Origin: Nemopilema nomurai
Taxonomy: Eukaryota > Cnidaria > Scyphozoa > Rhizostomeae > Rhizostomatidae
Direction of reading: 5' to 3'
Assembly (NCBI GenBank): GCA_003864495.1
Contig: ML133387.1
Coordinates: forward strand, 42,634-106,633
Length of the DNA: 64,000 nucleotides
Part shown: in pieces, positions 58,901 through 64,000 of the stretch
Layout: every line of letters begins with the position of its first letter
Numbering within the stretch: the stretch's first letter is position 1
Program-made: the position numbers and the translations under genes
The notes under the pieces: model-generated
The model's database searches: none
Told to the model about the DNA's origin: nothing
What the model saw: the letters and a program-made list of their open reading frames with translations, nothing else

Positions 58901-61900
58901 TTCGTTCTTTCTGAAAAGGGACACTTGAGAGACACGCCCAATTTAGTTGCCACACCCAAAAATACCCGGTGTGCAGCAGGTTTTGTATAAACATATCTCT
59001 GGCCCTTGGAAACAAACCCATTTACAAACGATCTTACCAAAACTTTAGCTTACCTGAACGGTAAACATAAATATTAAAGTTTATACAAGAAATGAAGTAA
59101 ATATACGGCTAAACGCCAGTATGTCGTGGTTAAAAAGTTTTTCTTTCAACGAGTACAGTGAACTGTCGTACGTAAACGATCATCTCTGATCGCCTGCTAT
59201 CACGCCGCTTTGGGCCAGAGCAGATCAAGGGGCAATTCACTTTTGCAAATAGCGTACGAGATTTCCACAAAAACAATAAGGTTTACAGGGATTTTTTGAT
59301 AAAACAATAGGATTTTCACAAAAGGTGTACGAGATTTTTTTGGAGTGATTTGCCCGTCGGAGCAGGTGACCAATCAGAAGCGATATCCGGTTAGCATCCA
59401 TGCATGATCCCCTTTCCTTTTTTTACGTTGGAGAGAGAAACTCCCCCGCACTGTCTAGGCTAGTTGATTACGCATCTTCAACCGCTGTCATACTGACGCG
59501 GCTCCGCATTGTCTTCTGCTTGCGTGTACAAGCTTCGTTCGTTAGTCAGCCTGGCCCTTCCTTTCCTTTCTTTTCTCTTTGCTGTCCTGCCACATGTTCT
59601 GAATCATATCACATACATCGCAGGGGCATGTTGAAGCTCATCAATTGTTTTTTGCTGGCTAGAAAAGCCCTACCCTTATTATGACAGTTCAAGAGACCGT
59701 TCTCAACTTTCCCTGATGTCCAGTAGGTTTTCTTTTCAGTTTTTCTAGATTTGATGACTAAAGCTTTAAGGGGAAGGCAGTGATGTAGGAACCGAGGGCC
59801 AGAGGGGCCTGCAATTCTGACAAACCAAACAAAATCCCATTCAAATTAAAAAATGGGAGTTGTCATGTGGCCCTCTTTTATCGAACCTCCTCCCAATTTC
59901 TTGGTGCTCCCTGCATCACTGAGAAGGGATTCTAGATGCGAAATGCATATCAAAAGAACTGGCACGCTGCTTATACATTTCTTCTAATGTATAAGCAGAC
60001 GCCAGCCCCCCGAAAACTGGCCACCCCCCTGGAAAGAAGACACTACTAGCTGCACTGCTTTAGCTGCAAACTGACTGCAACAATCATCAGAAAAAAGACT
60101 GAAAGCATCTCCTACCGCCAAGTAGGCCCGGTCCCGCTGGATGAGATCTGCAAGTCGGTTGAGCAGCAAGCCACGGTCAGAGGCGTCCATGGTCCTCCAC
60201 GTGCTGCCAAGTTCGAATGCTTCCTGGGCTGCTTTCACCGCAATCTCCACATCTGCCTGCAATGTGTTGTTAGTTTCAATAGCAGTAAGCTTTGCATCGT
60301 ATTATCATTGACAGGGTTTAAATAAATGGTGGTACACACTTTTTACCTAGTTTTTACACAGAATACCTAATATTTTTCCGACCCCCAACATTTTGATTTT
60401 GAGCCTAAGATTATTCCTAAACTATTCTTGCCTTACACAAAGTGTGAATTTGCGAGACAGTTGTTTTGCTTTAGGAGAAAACTCAGATTAAAGAGACATT
60501 TTAGTCTTGATGAAGGTTGAGCCTGGCATTATTCTTAAATTTTAAGAATTTTGAGCCTTAATACTCTCATAGACTTTATTCTTATAAAAACAAAAGTGTG
60601 TACGCAATAAGGGGGCAGACAAAGCACCCTGAAGTTTGCATACCTTGTCACCTTCCTGGACATCACATATCTTCTCCCCCGTTGCGGGGTTTATTGTTGG
60701 GAACACTTTTCCACTTGCAGAATTCACGAATTCATTGTTGATGAACAACTAGCAATGAGATGTAATAAGCATAAAAAGCACTTGAACATACCACGATGCT
60801 TCATTTATTATAACCAAATAATCAATATTAAACAGACAGCCCCCAACATAAACATAATAATCATACTCATTACAAGCTCGTGCAGTGTCCCCCCTTAAGC
60901 TCACCGCACACGGCAGATCTTTGTCTTTGAAAGACGAATATTTTTGTCTTCTGCCCCCAAAGACAGAAATCTGCCGTCTGCGCTATTCAAAACAAAGTTT
61001 TTTGTCTTTCAAAGACAGTCTTCGATAGACAAAGACAAAAGTCTGCCGTGTGCGGTGGGCTTTAGCTCGACACTTTCTTTGTTTGAAAAGAAGGACACTC
61101 GTCTATCCAATATTGACCAACATAAATTTCAATTTGCAATTTGAATACTCGAACTAATGTTAGTCTCTATGTCATAAAAATCCAATTGTACGACAAACAT
61201 CAAACGAGAACTACTCTATGGGGACTTGGGAAAGGGCTTTTGAATCCCCAGAGAGTTTCCTGAAATTCATTTTATTAGATGAAAGAATGAAGAATGCAGA
61301 ATATTAGATTATAGATAAAGCACATCACAATAATGATAACTGGAAGCGATTCACCAAAGCGAGTGCAGCTGCCAGACTGGCACCCACTATTTTCAAGCGT
61401 GACAACAACTGAGGCTCTGAGGGGGGGTCAAATTTATGATAAGGGTGATCATGCTGGGGTACGAGCTTTCAGCCCAAGAAAATAATTTCTAGCATAGAAA
61501 TTGACCCAAAAATGCTTTTTATCTTGCACACACACAAAAATAACAAAGAAACTGTGCTCTATAGATGATTCTGGGATCATATGCACTGCACAGAATAAAT
61601 ACACTATATTTTTGCATGATGCAAGATTTTCATTATCTTCTAGTTCCACTTTTGTATTTTGGAACAAGTTCGCTTGAGAGCAATTGTTCCAGATTGCTCA
61701 AAAGTTCAAATGTTAAATTTTCTTATGTTCAAGACCCAAAAAGTAACTTTGCCATTACATGAATCCAAAAAGTAATTGCATAACTCGCTGAACCAAAAAT
61801 AACTTTCGCCAGAATTTGAGACCCAAAAAGTAGCCTGGTCACCTCTACCCTAAATACAAGTGAGAACGCCTGCTAGTAACTGCGCATGCCTTGTCAATAC

Positions 61901-62864
61901 ACTTCACTCTGATTGGATACAACAAACAAAAGGAAAGACAATAACCGTTTCAGGTATCCATATATCCAGCAAGTAGGATTTACTGAATCCCTGAAAATTG
62001 AAAACTCACTTTGTTAGATGATTGCAGGGGAAGATAAGGATAACGAACAGTACCTGGGTGTACTTGATTTCCAGACCGCTGGTTTTGTTCGCTAAAGTAG
62101 TAAAAAAGAACAGATTAGTTGACGTACGCTCTCTTGCCTAGGCTACAGTTACATTGCATCGTTTCACTTTGCTCGTTTCTGCTGATGTAAGGCATAACCT
62201 CTTGAGCGATAACAAAACAAAGAAATCTGTTTGATTAATTGGTTGAAAAGCAGGTTCATGGTCATAATCTCCATTTCACAACGAAACCACACCAAATTTA
62301 AGCCAGTACATCTAAACACCATGGCCTTGTTCCATTAGGAGGAACCAGAAACCGACGTTTTCATACTAGTGTTTATATTTGTCTCGATCTTGTGAATGTT
62401 CTTTGTGAATGAAAGACCTTTTAATCCTTAAAACCAGTCCCTATCATTTAGGCGGTTTCAAAAATTGCGAAATAATTCAGGTGAATATTTACAAAAGTTA
62501 TAAACAACAATCCAGATCTGGTCCATTAATGGTCGTCTTAACGCGCCACAACTTCAAAATACGCATTTTACCCTGTTATAACATTTAATTACAAATTTTA
62601 GATATGGACAGTTGGCTGCGAATGTTCACTGTGAGTAGCGAAAGTTTGCCTTGGTACCGATGATAGTGTTTGCCTCATTTCGGAAAAAACACTTGTGTGG
62701 TTAGTCCCTTCCAGCTGAAACTTTCGCATTGCAGTGGTGCAAGCTGCAGGGCCAAATCATGGCAGGGAAGTTGGACGCCTGCTCTCGATATTGGAATAAC
62801 CTACTCATGCGTACACGTTGCGGGAAAGGTACAGTTGTAAAGCTAGAAAGCACTTACCAGACAT
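46950..62864 (-). CDS. Aldehyde dehydrogenase, ALDH1/ALDH2 class, thirteen exons
   Basis: Minus-strand exons: 62864-62858, 62091-62054, 60748-60644, 60256-60116, 53155-53026, 52561-52371, 51881-51768, 51126-50839, 50513-50349, 49774-49617, 48664-48590, 48199-48160 and 46982-46950. All are GT-AG with consistent phase, giving 494 residues (ALDH1 about 501). The enzyme oxidises aldehydes to acids with NAD+. Every key residue is visible: oxyanion Asn163 (PWNFP), cofactor Lys186, FTGSTEVG at 237-244, general base Glu262 (LELGGK), nucleophile Cys296 within GQCCCAGSR, and Glu393 (KEEIFGPV). The numbering offset from mammalian ALDH2 is a constant -6. The C-terminus [17 protein letters not shown] is typical. 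The triple Cys is as in ALDH2, yet the N-terminus ([15 protein letters not shown]) is not a mitochondrial presequence, so a cytosolic enzyme is predicted. Retinal or acetaldehyde as substrate cannot be separated here. The first coding exon has only 7 bases. Intron 4 holds a nested gene. Confidence 0.96.
47605..48123. mobile_element. 519-bp non-autonomous hAT-like transposon in ALDH intron 12
   Basis: The element is flanked by a perfect 8-bp target duplication AACATAGG (47597-47604 and 48124-48131). The left end is CAGTGGCGCAGAGAGG; the right end, reversed, is CAGGACCGCCGAGAGG, matching at 12 of 16. Inner subterminal blocks (GGGCC-rich) also match in inverted orientation. An 8-bp duplication and CAG ends are diagnostic of the hAT superfamily. 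No transposase remains. The duplication ends 27 bp from the exon 12 donor (GT at 48159-48158). Confidence 0.85.
49275..49599. mobile_element. 325-bp non-autonomous hAT-like (Charlie-type) transposon in ALDH intron 10
   Basis: Left end CAGGGGTCTCAAACTC and right end GAGTCTGAGACCCCTG are inverted repeats with one mismatch in 16. Flanks are GTGTAGAT (49267-49274) and GTGTATAT (49600-49607), an 8-bp duplication with one change. The interior is GC-rich near the ends (GGCCCGCGGGCC palindrome) and has no transposase. Only a few bases separate the duplication from the exon 10 donor (GTAAGC at 49616-49611). Confidence 0.88.
52165..52178. other. 14-bp perfect palindrome GTCCTCGCGAGGAC
   Basis: A GC-rich perfect palindrome with TCGCGA at its centre, in ALDH intron 6. 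The half CTCGCGAGGAC recurs at about 62925 just upstream of the ALDH start. TCGCGA sites are bound by some vertebrate factors, but a role here is speculation. Confidence 0.5.
53631..53700 (-). pseudogene. Duplicate remnant of the 3' end of the nested TMEM151-like gene
   Basis: About 65-70 bases match the last codons, stop and 3' UTR start of the nested gene (54790-54860) at roughly 80 percent by eye, in the same orientation. The best block reads 'gatgtaccagccaactgggt' followed by 'gatggatagcc' in both. Coding similarity is not seen further upstream, so only the tail was copied or survives. It is evidence of a past tandem duplication. Confidence 0.65.
53740..53880 (+). repeat. Dispersed repeat fragment (copy 3)
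   Basis: Matches 60455-60590 over about 130 bases: 'gttgttt(a/t)gctttmggagaaaactca', then 'atgaaggttgagcctgg', then 'attttragmattttg(g)gcctt'. Same orientation as copy 4. Confidence 0.7.
54848..57244 (-). CDS. Chimeric membrane protein: signal peptide, unknown domain, EGF, sushi-like, STP linker, TMEM151-like domain
   Basis: An intronless 798-residue gene on the ALDH strand inside ALDH intron 4. Residues 1-30 form a signal peptide ([17 protein letters not shown]). Residues 33-288 are an aromatic-rich ectodomain with blocks such as [16 protein letters not shown] and [15 protein letters not shown] do not recognise a named domain there, though such W/Y-rich modules occur in marine invertebrate surface proteins. 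A canonical EGF module with six cysteines spans 289-323. C330, C357, C369 and C384 with Trp378 fit a sushi/CCP-like module. A linker repeats PSTRAT (389-406). Membrane segments are at about 434-457, 463-485, 499-520 and 683-705. The region 521-720 resembles the TMEM151 family: a soluble segment ([20 protein letters not shown]), VTRLKLEK, then the aromatic [17 protein letters not shown] segment. The tail has a PPCY motif (779-782) of the WW-binding PPxY type. Function is unknown; a surface receptor or adhesion protein is plausible. Confidence 0.88.
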   Translation of the reverse strand: MLGRKVTPMACLAILVSSVVLMFCVAESSAVKLCERFYFNHGDEKEVPYVQFTGVYRKFQDNNGHPIFKHEERNYYFEYVNSKGENAMAFTFASSTNSSRSYVGLHAKMTSDFVDKSWQNLITSVQRPYRRFIRQWQYYDWQSAAHTSVSAGTIGLICVPRDVFRCTTGRVFFNTTFTSSDNGAVLHNHLTDYFEELVGGYYDYMNNRKRYRHSRQTKWILSYSGPYWYVAQEGYTSFLRAKDGAFRPEYITSDWETLVGSTWRRFTNPVGVFCRGLLQRVINGTSPSCTEWNPCQNGGTCTKINLTNETVCICREGYRGDTCSKVYSQCPIYIYPSSVRQVVMYNKEASSFASVFCKRGRPTFFISQCEEGSSSTTWTRPTACTNLPPSTRATPSTRATPSTRAPVTVKTVPRWNRPKEQTKPFSFDDHYWTKPVLLAVVPLIQVLIPTVHMFVGIMKDKSALRIISLHAFFTYLFWLCYLFGCRASQCHKYGEVMQDFTIMGIVMVLLGYVYMLIESCCSPENEYIASISLDVSVVDYINKLRSTDPVRTMKIECYHMELRTRTVYYTDAQGNSQSRIETYQEMVTTYTESKNFPIGRSVDISDPDGLRFDQGGVTRLKLEKMVTCGDSETQDKFWKMQKELIEQNKHRDEKICFDYNDVIAGFEKRMCAYTDTKHKSFWMNLTTFWIVNFLGLTWLYRALFHLRKKLEYTIQKKIFLGQAEVADESNGPQIVYRPDGVDYVDHYGNHGAGVAAAPSQLGDGGRQSIEMSGFPNEPPPCYFEVVSTEARLPNNSAF
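56030..56080 (-). repeat. 21-bp coding tandem repeat in the linker
   Basis: About two and a half copies of a 21-base unit encode the repeated serine/threonine/proline/arginine linker of the chimeric protein, with nearly identical DNA. This suggests recent slippage, and copy number may vary between individuals. Confidence 0.7.
57448..57551. mobile_element. 104-bp foldback (MITE-like) element
   Basis: Ends are perfect 13-bp inverted repeats: AACCCGTTTACAC at 57448-57460 and its complement at 57539-57551. GGATCCGATC-type blocks inside extend the symmetry. No clear target duplication was found. It lies about 200 bp upstream of the nested gene start. Confidence 0.65.
57645..58722. repeat. Inverted repeat pair about 1.1 kb apart
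   Basis: TCTGCAGAGTATGGCA at about 57645-57660 recurs as its reverse complement at about 58707-58722. CGGTGTGCA-type sequence flanks both on the inner side. A further partial copy of the inner part is near 58970-59000 ('caggttttgtataaa'). This may be an element with decayed ends; no target duplication was seen. Confidence 0.5.
59778..59921. mobile_element. 144-bp hAT-like MITE
   Basis: The left end CAGTGATGTAGG and right end, reversed, CAGTGATGCAGG differ at one base in 12. The stretch 'ggcctgcaattctga' resembles 'gccctccaattctga' in the 519-bp element at 47605, suggesting one family. The flanks do not form a clean 8-bp duplication, so the exact ends or the age are uncertain. Confidence 0.6.
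60370..60600 (+). repeat. Dispersed repeat (copy 4, longest)
   Basis: The longest copy of the family also seen near 10095, 26032 (reverse) and 53740. It spans ALDH intron 3. It consists of 'gagcctaagattattc', 'attcttgccttacacaaag', 'gagaaaactca' and 'gaaggttgagcctggc' blocks in that order. No tRNA-like promoter boxes were recognised, so its class is unknown. Confidence 0.6.
60898..61061. mobile_element. 164-bp MITE with TTA target duplication (Harbinger-like)
   Basis: Terminal inverted repeats start AGCTCACCGCACACGGCAGA on the left and AGCCCACCGCACACGGCAGA on the right strand, one mismatch in 20. Both sides are flanked by TTA, the duplication typical of PIF/Harbinger elements. Inner 'ttgtctttgaaagac' blocks extend the foldback symmetry. 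It lies in ALDH intron 2. Confidence 0.85.
61733..61835 (+). repeat. Degenerate tandem repeat, period about 28-30 bp, four copies
   Basis: Units beginning acccaaaaagtaac or a variant start near 61734, 61762, 61791 and 61820. They lie in ALDH intron 2. No coding or regulatory role is visible. Confidence 0.6.
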
Positions 62865-64000
62865 CTTGAAGTACTTTGGTCACACGAAGAAACAAAAGAG
62901 GTGCTCGTTACTGCGCTGAGACGCTCGCGAGGACTGACGAGAGTCAGATAAACAGCATCAATGAGAGGAATGTTTAAAAAGCAAAGAAAACAATGGAGAG
63001 AATTCAACTGGTCTCATTTATGGGAATAAGAATCCCATTATTCCTGTCACAACAGTTCTGCCAATAAGATTTGTTTTGCTCCGGGGGAGGCGAAATGTTG
63101 GCGAGAGAGCGTACCAAGCTTGCTGTCGTCCTTCATTCAGCCTTGCTTCCAACCGGTTTTTTGGAGAAATTTTGTTCATCAAAAGATTATTTAAAGAGCA
63201 TTCATAAAACAGTAGACCAATTTCAGATTCAGATTAGTGAAAAACTTTCAGCCACCACTTTGTTAGCTCCTATTCATCCCCCGTCGACCCTTACTAAGAG
63301 TTGTCTAGTTGGGAATGGAACTTTGATGGCGTGGCGCAGGGCTCCCGTTCTATTGGCCTAGTCAAGACATTTTGAAAGTTGCTAATTGCAAAAACAGGCA
63401 GTTATATTCTCACATGTCTTCCTTTTCTTCGCCTCAGGACTGTTCCTTTCGTCTATGGCTGGCATATTTCGCTCATCCACCCCCGGTACCGCGAGCTCAC
63501 TTTGAAAGGATGCCTGTGCAGATGCCAGGACCAGCAATGAGAATGCAAAAGAAAGCGGGCCTGCGGAGTTTGTTGTTTCCCATGGGAAAGCTCAGAACCA
63601 CCCACTCAGAGTGGTAGATACGAGAAGCCTGATTGGCTGCGAGAGTAATAAGATGTTGGGGGTATTCAATAATTTCAAAAAGCGCGGGAGTTCTTATGGT
63701 TACGAAATCTTGGGAAATTTGGGTGGGAAATTTCTGGGGGTCACAGTGCTCTGTTTTATAGCAGAAAACTGCTTTTTCTGTCTTTTTCGAAGCATTTTGG
63801 CGACATTTGGGGACTGTCAAAAACTTTTTCCTCAATTTCTGCTCTAGGAGTCTCTAAAAATAGAGAAAATTCACAAGATGATAGTTATTTCGAAACTTCA
63901 TGACATCATTGCAGTGACGATGTTAAGAAATCGTGAATTGCTGGTTTTGTATTTGTCATTCGGATTTTGTATTGCTGGTTTATTTGCTATCGAAGTAGAT
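62865..64000. other. ALDH upstream region and right end of window
   Basis: The 5' UTR and promoter of the ALDH gene must lie just above 62864. The first 80 bases are comparatively CpG-rich (cgctcgcgagg). Plus-strand frames at 63095-63361 and 63372-63617, and a minus-strand frame at 63497-63835, show no recognised family. The one at 63095 starts 230 bp from the ALDH start in divergent orientation and might share a promoter, but this is weak. Confidence 0.4.

Larger units (their letters stand above)
57245..60115. other. ALDH intron 4, part upstream of the nested gene
   Basis: This 2.9 kb includes the promoter of the nested gene (start 57244) and several inverted-repeat elements at 57448-57551, 57645-58722 and 59778-59921. 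No coding exon was recognised. Confidence 0.55.

Noticed and set aside
63095..63617. Divergent plus-strand frames next to the ALDH start as a bidirectional gene pair
   Set aside because: The frames show no recognised domain or signal peptide and no splice continuity; proximity alone is not enough.
1..64000. CRISPR arrays, bacterial operons, prophage or rRNA genes
   Set aside because: None is present. The tandem arrays lack unique spacers of constant length, and the genes are intron-bearing animal genes.

Overview
This is a nuclear genome window from an animal, most likely a cnidarian and probably an anthozoan. Genes are split by GT-AG introns and surrounded by AT-rich sequence. Protein families are metazoan: tetraspanin, snurportin-1, Shaker-type Kv channel, rhodopsin-class GPCR and an ALDH1/2-type dehydrogenase. 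The Kazal inhibitor has the compact form I associate with sea anemones. The taxon call is inference; no marker gene settles it. | Layout: (1) 1-6733 is a tandem satellite with a unit of about 176 bp and a 16-bp perfect palindrome in most units. It runs off the left edge and decays into three diverged units up to about 7190. (2) 8499-9794 (+) is a two-exon secreted Kazal inhibitor whose last cysteine and stop look displaced by a one-base deletion. (3) 18946-11318 (-) is a complete seven-exon tetraspanin; its introns hold an 872-bp inverted-repeat element and a duplicated, decayed piece of exon 5. (4) 22047-23689 (+) is a two-exon class A GPCR. (5) 25324-32196 (+) is a ten-exon snurportin-1. (6) 32197-40707 is gene-poor, with a 17-bp minisatellite and one candidate first exon next to a CRE. 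(7) 40708-41817 (+) is a single-exon, divergent Shaker-type Kv subunit. (8) 62864-46950 (-) is a thirteen-exon ALDH1/2-like aldehyde dehydrogenase. Nested in its 6.9-kb intron 4, on the same strand, is an intronless gene (57244-54848) for an unusual chimeric membrane protein: signal peptide, unknown domain, EGF, sushi-like module, STP linker, and a TMEM151-like membrane domain. | The reading frames of all spliced genes were stitched by hand from splice sites; codon phase is consistent across every junction. The ALDH and tetraspanin introns also carry several small non-autonomous DNA transposons with visible terminal inverted repeats and target-site duplications. Three of them sit 10-40 bp inside an intron next to a 5' splice site. 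| The genes do not form a pathway; they are ordinary neighbours. The most interesting items are the EGF/sushi/TMEM151 chimera, the Kv channel with hallmarks of a silent subunit, the palindromic satellite, and the transposons clustered at splice donors.
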